DNA of 56,292 nt from Eubacteriaceae bacterium. GTDB lineage: Bacteria > Bacillota > Clostridia > Lachnospirales > Lachnospiraceae. Below, piece after piece: positions 42,665 through 50,253 of this stretch. Below the pieces are notes generated by a model. The model saw nothing but the letters and a program-made list of their open reading frames with translations. It did no database searches and was not told the DNA's origin. The stretch lies in NCBI GenBank assembly GCA_902362875.1, contig CABIYF010000019.1, positions 1 to 56,292 on the forward strand, written 5' to 3'. A program made the translations under genes and the position numbers. Within the stretch, counting starts at the first letter, position 1, and each line of letters begins with the position of its first letter.

Positions 42665-43642
42665 ATGGCAGAATATAAGAATATCATGGTATATGTGGAA
42701 ACTGCAGAAGGAAATCCAGTCAAAGTCGGATTAGAAATGCTCTCACCAGCCAAAGAACACGCTGAGAAAGTTACAGCAGTTGTCATCGGAAGCGGCGTAG
42801 CAGATGCAGCGAAGAAAACAGCACAGGCAGGAGCCGATCAGGTAATCTGCGTTGACAGTGAGGATTATAAAGATTTTAATCTGGATGCATATGCAGCAGT
42901 TTTAACACAGTTAGTAGAAGAAGAAAAACCAGACGCAGTATTTATCGGAGGAACACAGGACGGAAAAGATATCGCACCAGTGGTTGCCGCAAAATGCAGC
43001 ACAGGATGTGCATCAGATGTCTTAGCCATCAAAGCATCAGATGGAGAAATTGTATACACATGCCCACTGTATGGTGGAACTGTGTTAGAAGATGTGAAGA
43101 TCACAAGTACTCCACAGGTAGCAACCCTGCGTTCCGGAGCATTCCAGAAGATTGAAGATCCAACAGAAGGAGAAGTTGTTGCAAAAGAAGTCAAAGCACC
43201 AGAAGATGTGATCAAAGCAAAAATCACAGAAAGTGTCAAAGAAATTGCAGAGACAATCAATCTGGAAGAAGCAGAAGTTATCGTTTCCGGTGGACGTGGA
43301 ATGGGAAGCAAAGAAAACTTCGCATTAGTTGAAGAACTTGCAGGTATCTTAGGTGGTGTTGTCGGAGCAACAAGACCAGCCATTGAAGATGGATGGGTAT
43401 CAAAGATCCATCAGGTTGGACAATCTGGAAAGATCGTCGCACCAAAACTATACATTGCCTGCGGAATTTCCGGAGCAACACAGCACGTATCAGGAATCAT
43501 GAATTCCGGATATATCGTAGCGATCAACAAAGACGAAGACGCACCAATCTTTGATGTGGCAAATGTCGGAATCGTCGGAGATGCTATGAAAGTGCTTCCT
43601 GTTATGATCGAAGAGATCAAAAAGATCAAGGATGCACAGTAG
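42665..43642 (+). CDS. etfA: Electron transfer flavoprotein subunit alpha
   Basis: This 325-residue protein has the EtfA FAD-binding C-terminal domain: VSGGRGMGSKENFALVEELA, GATRPAIEDGWV, HQVGQSGKIVAPKLYIACGI, SGATQHVSGIMNSGYIVAIN and DEDAPIFDVANVGIVGD. It pairs with EtfB, the gene before it. It is the last gene of the lactate operon; a hairpin terminator follows about 95 bp downstream. Confidence 0.96.
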   Translation: MAEYKNIMVYVETAEGNPVKVGLEMLSPAKEHAEKVTAVVIGSGVADAAKKTAQAGADQVICVDSEDYKDFNLDAYAAVLTQLVEEEKPDAVFIGGTQDGKDIAPVVAAKCSTGCASDVLAIKASDGEIVYTCPLYGGTVLEDVKITSTPQVATLRSGAFQKIEDPTEGEVVAKEVKAPEDVIKAKITESVKEIAETINLEEAEVIVSGGRGMGSKENFALVEELAGILGGVVGATRPAIEDGWVSKIHQVGQSGKIVAPKLYIACGISGATQHVSGIMNSGYIVAINKDEDAPIFDVANVGIVGDAMKVLPVMIEEIKKIKDAQ

Positions 43643-43734
43643 ATAGACAAATTTCTATCTCATATCTTATATAATAACGAAAGATAGAATAACAAAACAG
43701 CTTGTTTCTATACTTAATGTATATTCACCATTTA

Positions 43735-43775
43735 AAAAGGTCAGATTATGGCATATGCTATAGCCTGGCCTTTCT
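43735..43775 (+). terminator. Terminator after etfA
   Basis: AAAAGGTCAG pairs with CTGGCCTTT, with an inner GGCATATGC palindrome, followed by a short T run. The 43643-43734 spacer has no gene. Confidence 0.75.
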
Positions 43776-43907
43776 TTCCGTGTTTGCAGAAAATCTTTTC
43801 TGTAGAAGTTCTTACAGAAGCAAGAAGAAAGCTTGACAGTAAAACAAGATTTTTGGATAATAAAACTATATACCATAGCAAGTATAAGTATATGGAGGTA
43901 CAAAAAT

Positions 43908-44084
43908 ATGAAACAATGTATGGATTCAGCCAACTTACATAGAAGATTAAAAAAATCATCGGACAGATTGTGTTAGAAGGACATATCAAACACTGCGTCA
44001 AAGACGGAATTGAACATGGAGATGCAGATAAGACGATTGAAGATTTTACAAAAGCAGTTGAGAGATTTGCCAATATGAGTTAGA
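43908..44084 (+). pseudogene. csoR: csoR-family metal-sensing repressor, deleted and frameshifted
   Basis: GGAGG precedes an ATG whose frame reads ANLHRRLKK, the normal start of CsoR/RcnR-family repressors. After a run of seven As the frame shifts by one base, and from 43955 the new frame reads IIGQIVLEGHIKHCVKDGIE, then ADKTIEDFTKAVERFANMS, the normal end of such proteins. About 45 middle residues, including the first metal-ligand Cys, are missing. The joint falls on GQI, which in the full-length family occurs both early (IxGQI) and late (CGQIVLEGH), so deletion between two GGACAGATT repeats is likely. The gene is non-functional. The CsoR-type operator remains 180 bp downstream. Confidence 0.8.
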
Positions 44085-44123
44085 AAATTATTTCGCAGCA
44101 TTTTTAGCATATACAAAGAGTGT

Positions 44124-44180
44124 AGAAGTTCACAATCATTGATTTAGAGAAATTAATGTTCGTGGACTTCTTTTATTTTT
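44124..44180 (+). terminator. Terminator after the csoR remnant
   Basis: AGAAGTTCAC pairs with GTGGACTTCT across a loop of about 28 nt, then TTTATTTTTT. Confidence 0.75.
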
Positions 44181-44224
44181 TATAAAAATCATGTTGATAT
44201 CTTTTTTGTTTAGAATTGCATACT

Positions 44225-44263
44225 TGACAAACATATACCCCTATAGGTATAAAGGAGGAAAAG
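44225..44263 (+). promoter_or_regulatory. CsoR-type operator and promoter
   Basis: The site TATACC-CCTATA-GGTATA at about 44234-44251 is the A/T-flanked G/C-tract palindrome bound by CsoR/RcnR/CstR-type sensors. TTGACA lies just before it, and the ribosome-binding site AAAGGAGG just after. It controls the truncated ATPase gene that follows, although the adjacent repressor gene is broken. Confidence 0.75.
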
Positions 44264-44626
44264 ATGAAATCACTAATGAAAAAATTAGAGGATTTTCTGG
44301 AAATCGGAGGAACGAAAAAAGACATCACATTCCTAGTTATTTCAGGAATCGCTTTAATTTGCAGTATTTTTAAGTTAGTTCCAACTAAGATTGATATCGC
44401 ACTTGTTGAAGATAAAGTCGAAGAACTTCTACATTTATTTGCACTATCAAAGAAAATGATGACAACGATCAAGTTGAATTTAACATTTTCACTGACACTA
44501 AACTTTATTGCGATCATTCTGGCAATCACAGGAATCTTACATCCCGTTGTCGGGGCATTGGTACATAACGCAGGATCAGTGATGGTAATTATTAATTCAG
44601 CATTATTATTGAAATGGAAAAAATAA
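44264..44626 (+). pseudogene. Internal-deletion derivative of a P1B heavy-metal ATPase
   Basis: The 120 codons are open and have a good ribosome-binding site, but they match only the two ends of a heavy-metal P-type ATPase. Residues 1-47 (DITFLVISGIALICSIF) correspond to the first membrane helix, and residues 48-120 (EDKVEELLHLFALSKKMMTT, LTFSLTLNFIAIILAITGIL, GALVHNAGSVMVIINS) to the last two helices. The CPx motif, DKTGT phosphorylation site and nucleotide-binding domain, about 480 residues, are missing. The joint at DIAL suggests deletion between short repeats. It could still make a small membrane protein, but transport by ATP hydrolysis is impossible. Confidence 0.7.
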
Positions 44627-44631
44627 TGCTA

Positions 44632-44680
44632 AAAAAGAGAGAGAATTGGGTTGGAAAATAACTCAATTCTCTCTCTTTTT
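44632..44680 (+). terminator. Bidirectional terminator
   Basis: AAAAAGAGAGAGAATTG pairs with CAATTCTCTCTCTTTTT; A and T tracts flank both sides, so it can serve both convergent genes. Confidence 0.9.
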
Positions 44681-44695
44681 ATAGGAAAGAAAAAC

Positions 44696-45262
44696 TTATC
44701 GAATAAAGTTCGTTTTAATCTTTTCTTCAGTAGCAGGAACCTCAACACCTGCAGCAGCTCCAGCTTCAATACAACGAAGAAGCCAAGCCATATTATTTCC
44801 TAAAGTACGCATGATCTGAAGACCCTCTTCATCCTGTTTTACTTCCTCAGGAGTATTGCCATGTACCATGTTCCAGTAACTTGAAGAAACAACAGGCATC
44901 TGATGATACTCAAGATATTTTAAAAGAACATCCAAAGTCGCAGTTGTACCAGCACGACGTGCAGAAGTTACGGCAGCGGCAGGTTTATGTAACATAAATT
45001 TACCAGCCTGAGAACAGAATTTATCCATAAATTCAATGATCTGACCACTAGGAGAAGCCCAGTAAACAGGAGAACCAATAACTAAAGCATCAGATTCTTC
45101 CATGATCTTAGCGGCAGCCTTCACATTTTCGATCGAAGGATCTCCAGCCTGAAAGATCTCAGTTTCAATTCCCTGTGCATTTAAAGTATTTGCAACCTCA
45201 GTCAAAGCAGTAAAAGTACATCCAGCTTTGCGAGGACTTCCATTTAATAGTAAAACTTTCAT
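44696..45262 (-). CDS. Flavodoxin-like NADPH-dependent FMN reductase
   Basis: This 188-residue protein starts MKVLLLNGSPRKAGCTFTAL, the FMN phosphate-binding loop of the iron-sulfur flavoprotein/NADPH-dependent FMN reductase family, and has GSPVYWASPSGQIIEFMDK for the flavin ring contact. There is no CxxCxxC cluster, so no Fe-S centre is expected. It probably reduces FMN or quinone-type compounds. It is a single gene, divergent from the GntR regulator. Confidence 0.9.
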   Translation of the reverse strand: MKVLLLNGSPRKAGCTFTALTEVANTLNAQGIETEIFQAGDPSIENVKAAAKIMEESDALVIGSPVYWASPSGQIIEFMDKFCSQAGKFMLHKPAAAVTSARRAGTTATLDVLLKYLEYHQMPVVSSSYWNMVHGNTPEEVKQDEEGLQIMRTLGNNMAWLLRCIEAGAAAGVEVPATEEKIKTNFIR

Positions 45263-45352
45263 TTATCTCGTCCTTTCTTAGTCAAATATGATGAAGTTCC
45301 ACTCATATTTTAAAACAAAATGAAAAAATGATAAAGAAATATTCAAAAATAA

Positions 45353-45395
45353 TTGATACATTTCAAAGAAAGATATATTATAATGTTATAACATT
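45353..45395 (+). promoter_or_regulatory. Promoter and operator of GntR gene
   Basis: TTGATA (45353-45358) and TATTAT (45376-45381), 17 bp apart, precede a perfect 14-bp palindrome, AATGTTATAACATT (45382-45395). The same palindrome recurs at 46205-46218 before the isomerase genes. Confidence 0.75.
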
Positions 45396-45420
45396 TAAAA
45401 AGATATAAAGGGCGATAAAC

Positions 45421-46158
45421 ATGAAGAGATTAGATGATTCCAAAGGGGCACCCCCATTATATTTACAGATCAGCCAGATTTTAAGAGACAAGATCTTAAG
45501 ACATGAATACGATTACGGAGATCGTATCCCAAGTGAAAAGGACTTACAGGATCAATATGAAGTCAGCCGTATCACAGCAAGACAGGCGATTCAGGAATTA
45601 GAACAGGAAAACATGGTAGAAAGAGCCAGAGGCAAAGGAACGATTGTTACCTATCAGCCATGCATTGATGAATACTTAAATACGATCCGAAGTTTTACCG
45701 ACGAGATGAAGATACAGAATATGGAGCCGGGTTCCAAAGATGTAAGGATTTCATTGGAGAAAGCAGATTCCAGGATTGCAAAGATCTTTGGAGTCGAAGA
45801 AGAAAGCTTGTTATATTATTTGGAAAGAGTCCGTACAGGAAGTGGACAGGAGATCGTATACTTTCAGTCCTATTACACATTGGATGCAAATCTTCCACTT
45901 AATGAAGAAGAACCCATCGAAAGTGCCTATGCAATGCTTAAGGAGAAAGGAATCATACCAGTTCATGTCGACGAACAATTTGACTGTATGATGCCGACGA
46001 AACCTGTGCAGGATAAACTTAAGATGGAACAAGGAATTCCAGTGTTACGAAGAAGAAGAACGGCATATGATGATCAGGGAAAAGCCATTGAATATACGAT
46101 AGGATATTACAGAGGTGATCGCTACACTTATCATCTGGAAATGGATTTAAAAAAATAA
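45421..46158 (+). CDS. GntR-family (HutC/UTRA) regulator
   Basis: This 245-residue regulator has a GntR winged helix (about residues 10-78: PPLYLQISQILRDKIL, YGDRIPSEKDLQDQYEVSRI, TARQAIQELEQE, MVERARGKGTIV) and a UTRA effector domain (about 95-240). Members of this class bind sugar phosphates. Identical palindromes before it and before the downstream sugar-phosphate isomerase genes suggest that it controls both itself and those genes. Confidence 0.93.
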   Translation: MKRLDDSKGAPPLYLQISQILRDKILRHEYDYGDRIPSEKDLQDQYEVSRITARQAIQELEQENMVERARGKGTIVTYQPCIDEYLNTIRSFTDEMKIQNMEPGSKDVRISLEKADSRIAKIFGVEEESLLYYLERVRTGSGQEIVYFQSYYTLDANLPLNEEEPIESAYAMLKEKGIIPVHVDEQFDCMMPTKPVQDKLKMEQGIPVLRRRRTAYDDQGKAIEYTIGYYRGDRYTYHLEMDLKK

Positions 46159-46204
46159 GCAATATAGAATAGATTGTTTCGGCAGTCTTTTCTATTGATT
46201 TATA

Positions 46205-46218
46205 AATGTTATAACATT
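46205..46218. promoter_or_regulatory. GntR operator before isomerase genes
   Basis: AATGTTATAACATT, a perfect palindrome identical to the one at 45382-45395. It lies 32 bp before the cupin isomerase start codon. Confidence 0.75.
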
Positions 46219-46249
46219 ATATCAAAAGCGAAGAAGGAGGAGTATCACA

Positions 46250-46995
46250 TGAAGGAAATTTCAGGTCTGGATTTAAAGACAACAGACGGAAAATTAGGAT
46301 TTTGCTATGGAGAAGATATATTTGGCCCATCCCCGGAGATCAGATATTTAGATGATATCCGGGCATCCCTGGCAGAACCGGATAGTGATGGACCAGAAGA
46401 AGTATATTGTATTGCAATGGATGTCGGAAAGGAATGTGATAAAGAATATATCATTTCCAGAAACTTGTTATTCGGAATCGTAACTTACGCAAAAGGGATG
46501 ATAGGAAAAGGTCCCGTAAGATCACAAGGACACAGCCATATCATCAGTCCATCCTGTGGATATTCAACGCCTGAAGTATATGAAATATGGGAAGGCGAAG
46601 CCATTGTGTATATGCAGGAATCAGGCAGTGATGATGCAGGAAATTGCTATGCAGTTTATGCAAAAGCAGGAGATATTGTGATCGTTCCACCAGACTGGGT
46701 TCATGCAGCGGTAAATGCAAATAAAGAAAAGAACATGACATTTGGTGCGTGGTGTGTCAGAGATTATGGATTTAATTACGAAGATGTAAGAAGACATCAT
46801 GGAATTGCATTTTATCCAGAATATGAAGGAGACACCTTATGCTGGAAGCAAAATCCATTTTATCAATCAGGAAAACTGATCGAACAAAATGCAAGAGAAT
46901 ACAAAGAATTTGACATACAAAAAGGAATCCCAATGTACAAACAGTTTGAACAGGAAAAAGATATTGGTTATCGAAAGTTATATCGGAATCGATAA
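46250..46995 (+). CDS. Cupin-type glucose-6-phosphate isomerase, altered C-terminus
   Basis: This 248-residue protein matches the cupin phosphoglucose isomerase family that interconverts glucose-6-P and fructose-6-P. Metal-binding residues lie in QGHSHI and YEIWEGEAIVYMQ, with GDIVIVPPDWVHAAVN as the second cupin motif. The start at 46250 has AAGGAGG upstream. The last nine residues after FEQEKD look foreign: the same DNA, read in another frame, encodes the beginning of the next protein. The end was probably replaced when a deletion joined the two genes. Confidence 0.85.
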
Positions 46996-48199
46996 CGAAG
47001 AAATCCTGGAAAACCTGATCAAACCATTAAAGCCGAAAAAAATCATTTTTTCAGATGATCTTGCATTTGATGAGAAAAAGATCATTGAGATGACAGACAG
47101 AGATTTAATTCCGGAAGACAGAGTCTTTGGAATCTTAACACATTATGAAGTGAAAGATTTCTTTGATCCAAAAGTACTGGAAGATACAAGAAAAGAAGTA
47201 GAAAATGCAGATGGGCTGATAGTCATCTATGGAACAGGAGCATCCCTGATCACAACAGGAGATATCTTAATCTATGCAGATCTTGCAAGATGGGAAGCAC
47301 AACTAAGATACCGTGCAGGAGCAACAAACTGGAAGATTAACAATCCAGATGAACTGTTAGGAGCCAAAGTACACAGCCGCTTTGGAAAAGAATTTCCAAT
47401 CCGTTTTGATTACCTAGACACAATGAACGGAGGAAACCTAAGCCTTCAGGTACATCCACTGACAGAATACATTCAGGAAAAATTCGGCATGCATTATACA
47501 CAGGATGAAAGTTATTACATTTTAGATGCAAAAGAAGGTGCAAGTGTTTATCTTGGAGTAAAAGAAAATACAGACCTAAACAAGATGGTAACCGATCTTA
47601 AAAAAGCACAAGATGGGGATTACATATTTCCAGATGAAAAATATGTCAACAAATTTCCAGCAAAAAAACATGACCACTTCCTGATTCCAGCAGGAACCGT
47701 TCACTGTGGCGGATCGAATGTCGTAGTCTTAGAAATCAGCGCAACCCCATATATTTTCACATTCAAGCTGTGGGACTGGGGAAGAATCGGCTTAGACGGC
47801 AAACCAAGACCAGTCCATATTGACCACGGCAAACCAAATATCCAGACAAGCAGAACAACAAAATGGGTCAAAGAAAATTTGGTCAACAATGTACAGGAAA
47901 TTAAAGAAACCAAAGACCACAAAGAAGAACGAACAGGCTTACATGAACTGGAATTCATCGAGACAAGAAGACACTGGTTTGACAGCCAGATCACACTTCA
48001 AACCAAAGGCAGCGTCAATATGCTCAATCTGGTTGAAGGAGAAGAAGCAATTGTAGAAAGCATTGACGGAAGTTTCGAACCATACGAAATCCACTACGGA
48101 GAAACCTTCATTATTCCAGCACAGATCAAAGAATACAAGATCATACCAAAGACAAACAACGATCAAAAATTAGCGATCATGCAGGCATATGTAAGATAA
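46889..48199 (+). CDS. Class I mannose-6-phosphate isomerase-like protein, doubly truncated
   Basis: This frame (436 codons) matches the large class I mannose-6-phosphate isomerases of Lachnospiraceae (about 580 residues as I recall the family). The part from KKILVIESYIGIDNEE to YGTGASLITTGDILIYADLARWE is the nucleotide-binding-like N-terminal half; GNLSLQVHPLTEYIQ, YTQDESYYILDA and IPAGTVHCGG are the metal-binding cupin half. About 100 residues appear to be missing between INNPDE and LLGAKVHSRFG, and the true start is missing: the frame opens inside the preceding gene with no ribosome-binding site. The catalytic His, Gln and Glu residues remain, but expression is doubtful. A pseudogene is as likely as a working gene. 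Confidence 0.6.
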   Translation: MQENTKNLTYKKESQCTNSLNRKKILVIESYIGIDNEEILENLIKPLKPKKIIFSDDLAFDEKKIIEMTDRDLIPEDRVFGILTHYEVKDFFDPKVLEDTRKEVENADGLIVIYGTGASLITTGDILIYADLARWEAQLRYRAGATNWKINNPDELLGAKVHSRFGKEFPIRFDYLDTMNGGNLSLQVHPLTEYIQEKFGMHYTQDESYYILDAKEGASVYLGVKENTDLNKMVTDLKKAQDGDYIFPDEKYVNKFPAKKHDHFLIPAGTVHCGGSNVVVLEISATPYIFTFKLWDWGRIGLDGKPRPVHIDHGKPNIQTSRTTKWVKENLVNNVQEIKETKDHKEERTGLHELEFIETRRHWFDSQITLQTKGSVNMLNLVEGEEAIVESIDGSFEPYEIHYGETFIIPAQIKEYKIIPKTNNDQKLAIMQAYVR

Positions 48200-48300
48200 G
48201 ATTATAGCAATCAGCCAGTAAATGGCATAAGATACCTAAATTAAAATCCAACACACTAAAACATACATCCCCTACAGGATGCCAATAAACTAAAGTATAA

Positions 48301-48453
48301 GAAGATTATCCATATGATTCAGCTGTGGACTATATGAGCACGTCGGCACTTAATGAGCAGTGACGATTCATCGTCGCTGTCGAATTTAGTGTCCGCTACG
48401 TTGCCGAATCTAAGCGAGAGCGGGTCCACAGATGAATCATATGGATAATCTTC
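48301..48453. repeat. Large palindromic hairpin between convergent genes
   Basis: Arms 48301-48330 and 48424-48453 pair at 29 of 30 positions (GAAGATTATCC and GGATAATCTTC at the ends). The inside holds a further hairpin, GACGAT-TC-ATCGTC, with flanking CACT and AGTG. CTAAAG and CTTTAG outside extend the symmetry. It lacks the ends shared by the three elements at 11-14 kb, so it belongs to a different family. It may be a bidirectional terminator. No gene lies between 48200 and 48468. Confidence 0.8.
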
Positions 48454-48468
48454 ATTGACAACCTTTAG

Positions 48469-48675
48469 TTATTCATCGCTTCCACAATGGCGATAAAACG
48501 CCAGCATATACAATCCACACAATCCCACAAGTGCATAAACCACCCGCGACAACCAGCTCATATCACCAAACAAAAATGCCACCAGATCAAACCGAAAGAA
48601 TCCAATCAATCCCCAGTTTACTGCACCAACGATCGTAAGCGTCAAAGCAGTACAATCAAGAAATTTATTTCCCAT
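48469..48675 (-). CDS. DUF378 small membrane protein
   Basis: This 68-residue protein has two membrane spans and the DUF378 pattern LTIVGAVNWGLIGFFRFDLV and ALVGLCGLYML. The function is unknown. AGGAGG lies upstream of the start codon on the minus strand. It is convergent with the isomerase gene and divergent from the HAD gene. Confidence 0.9.
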   Translation of the reverse strand: MGNKFLDCTALTLTIVGAVNWGLIGFFRFDLVAFLFGDMSWLSRVVYALVGLCGLYMLAFYRHCGSDE

Positions 48676-48854
48676 AATAAAATCAAACCTCCTTAGAACA
48701 ATAAATAAAATTCTAGTTTAGTATTTACGAAACACAGCATTTTATACATAAAAATTTGTCATTTGAAATACATTTACGTTTGCAAAAAAAGGGAGTATAA
48801 TACTCATCAAAGACCATGTCTGACTGCCGTATAGGTAAAAGGAGGAAACAAGAC

Positions 48855-49355
48855 ATGAAAGTTATTTTTTTAGACGTAGACGGAGTATTAAATTCGCAGC
48901 AGTTATTTGAAAAATGCGAAGATGATCAGTTAATTTCCGTAGATGAAGATAACATTAAGAATTTAAAGACAATCGTAGATGCAACAGGGGCAAAGATCGT
49001 TTTATCATCATCCTGGAGATACGGATGGGCAGAACACAGTGATGCTGTGCAGGACTGGTGTCAGATCTTAGTTGACATTTTAGCAAAATACGATCTAAAG
49101 ATCATAGACAAGACAGAATATTTAAGCAGCGGAAGAAGAGAAGACGAGATCAAAGACTGGCTGGATGAGTGTAAAGAAAAGATCGAAGGATTCGTTATAT
49201 TAGATGACGGAGCATACGAATGGCACAGACATGGATTTGATAAACATCTGGTGAAGACAGATTTCTGTACAGGTGGATTAAGGGAAGAAGATGCTCAAAA
49301 AGCAATTCAAATTTTAAATAAGAAGAGATTCTTCAGCTTTTTAAGAAAATACTAG
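48855..49355 (+). CDS. HAD-like domain protein (Swiss Army Knife RNA-repair type)
   Basis: This 166-residue protein has the HAD nucleophile motif MKVIFLDVDGVLNS, motif II in KIVLSSSWR and a late acidic motif, VILDDGAYEWHRH. It resembles the HAD domain found in Swiss Army Knife RNA-repair proteins, which acts on RNA or nucleotide ends, but a general phosphatase role is possible. The start at 48855 is supported by AAAGGAGG; the upstream extension to 48816 is not. Confidence 0.85.
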   Translation: MKVIFLDVDGVLNSQQLFEKCEDDQLISVDEDNIKNLKTIVDATGAKIVLSSSWRYGWAEHSDAVQDWCQILVDILAKYDLKIIDKTEYLSSGRREDEIKDWLDECKEKIEGFVILDDGAYEWHRHGFDKHLVKTDFCTGGLREEDAQKAIQILNKKRFFSFLRKY

Positions 49356-49401
49356 ATTAAGAGAAGTTTAAATTCACAAAATACGAAAGGAAATGAGACA
49401 G

Positions 49402-49884
49402 ATGGACATGAATAAAGTGACAACAGCAATGATCGATTATTACAAAGGAGATCCAAAGAGAATCCAGCATTTCCTGAAAGTACACGCATATGCGAAACTG
49501 ATTGGAGAACAGGAAGGATTGGATAAGGAAACTTTGGAAGTTCTCGAAGTTGCAGCATTAACACATGATATCGGTATTAAAGTCAGTGAAGAAAAATATA
49601 ACAGCAGCGCAGGAAAATATCAGGAGATTGAAGGACCAGCAGTTGCACAGAAGATGCTGGGAGATTTACAATATGATAAAGAGAAGACAGAAAGAGTCTG
49701 CTATCTGATCGGACATCACCATACATACGATCAGATTAACGGCATTGATTATCAGATTCTTGTAGAAGCAGATTTTCTTGTAAATCTTGCAGAAGAACAC
49801 AGTTCAAGACAAACAATTGAATCGGTAAAAAACAAGATTTTTAAGACAAAAACAGGAATTTGGCTGATAAATAAAATTTTTTAA
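49402..49884 (+). CDS. HD-domain phosphohydrolase
   Basis: This 160-residue protein has the HD metal site: His in HFLKVHAYAKLIG, the pair HD in ALTHDIGI, and IGHHHTYDQI with a later Asp in EADFLVNLAEE. It probably hydrolyses a phosphate ester or nucleotide. I prefer the ATG at 49402, which is better spaced from GAAAGG than the ATG at 49393. It is 46 bp after the HAD gene; both may be one transcript. Confidence 0.88.
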   Translation: MDMNKVTTAMIDYYKGDPKRIQHFLKVHAYAKLIGEQEGLDKETLEVLEVAALTHDIGIKVSEEKYNSSAGKYQEIEGPAVAQKMLGDLQYDKEKTERVCYLIGHHHTYDQINGIDYQILVEADFLVNLAEEHSSRQTIESVKNKIFKTKTGIWLINKIF

Positions 49885-49892
49885 AAAAAAGC

Positions 49893-49921
49893 TTGCCAAC
49901 GACAGTGGAATGTGATAAAGT
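49893..49921 (+). promoter_or_regulatory. Promoter of tRNA pair
   Basis: TTGCCA (49893-49898), 17 bp, TAAAGT (49916-49921), with a TG two bases before the -10. The first tRNA begins 35 bp downstream. Confidence 0.5.
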
Positions 49922-49955
49922 ATAGAAGTCGCAGAGATGAGACAACAACTTAACT

Positions 49956-50028
<73 letters not shown>

Positions 50029-50034
50029 TTGTAT

Positions 50035-50105
50035 GCGGGTGTAGTTCAATGGTAGAACTCCAGCCTTCCAAGCTGATCACGTGGGTTCGATTCCCATCAC
50101 CCGCT
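50035..50105 (+). tRNA. tRNA-Gly (TCC)
   Basis: A full cloverleaf: acceptor GCGGGTG with CACCCGC, D-loop AGTTCAATGGTAGAACT, anticodon loop CTTCCAA giving TCC, and T-loop GGGTTCGATTCCC. It lies 6 bp after tRNA-Phe and shares its transcript. Confidence 0.97.
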
Positions 50106-50110
50106 CTTTT

Positions 50111-50140
50111 AAGAAGAATGTTATGCATTCTTCTTTTTTT
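50111..50140 (+). terminator. Terminator of tRNA pair
   Basis: AAGAAGAATG pairs with CATTCTTCTT, then a T run. Confidence 0.9.
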
Positions 50141-50253
50141 GTTGTAATTTTTTATTATATCGAAGTTTTCAACCATAGTCAATCAAATTATGGTATGATA
50201 CAATAAGAAAAGAACAAAAATCTGAAACATCACACGATAAAGGAGATACAAAA

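Noticed and set aside
43748..43942. 64-codon plus-strand reading frame before the csoR remnant
   Set aside because: Its start lies inside the terminator hairpin after etfA, and its end overlaps the csoR remnant in another frame.
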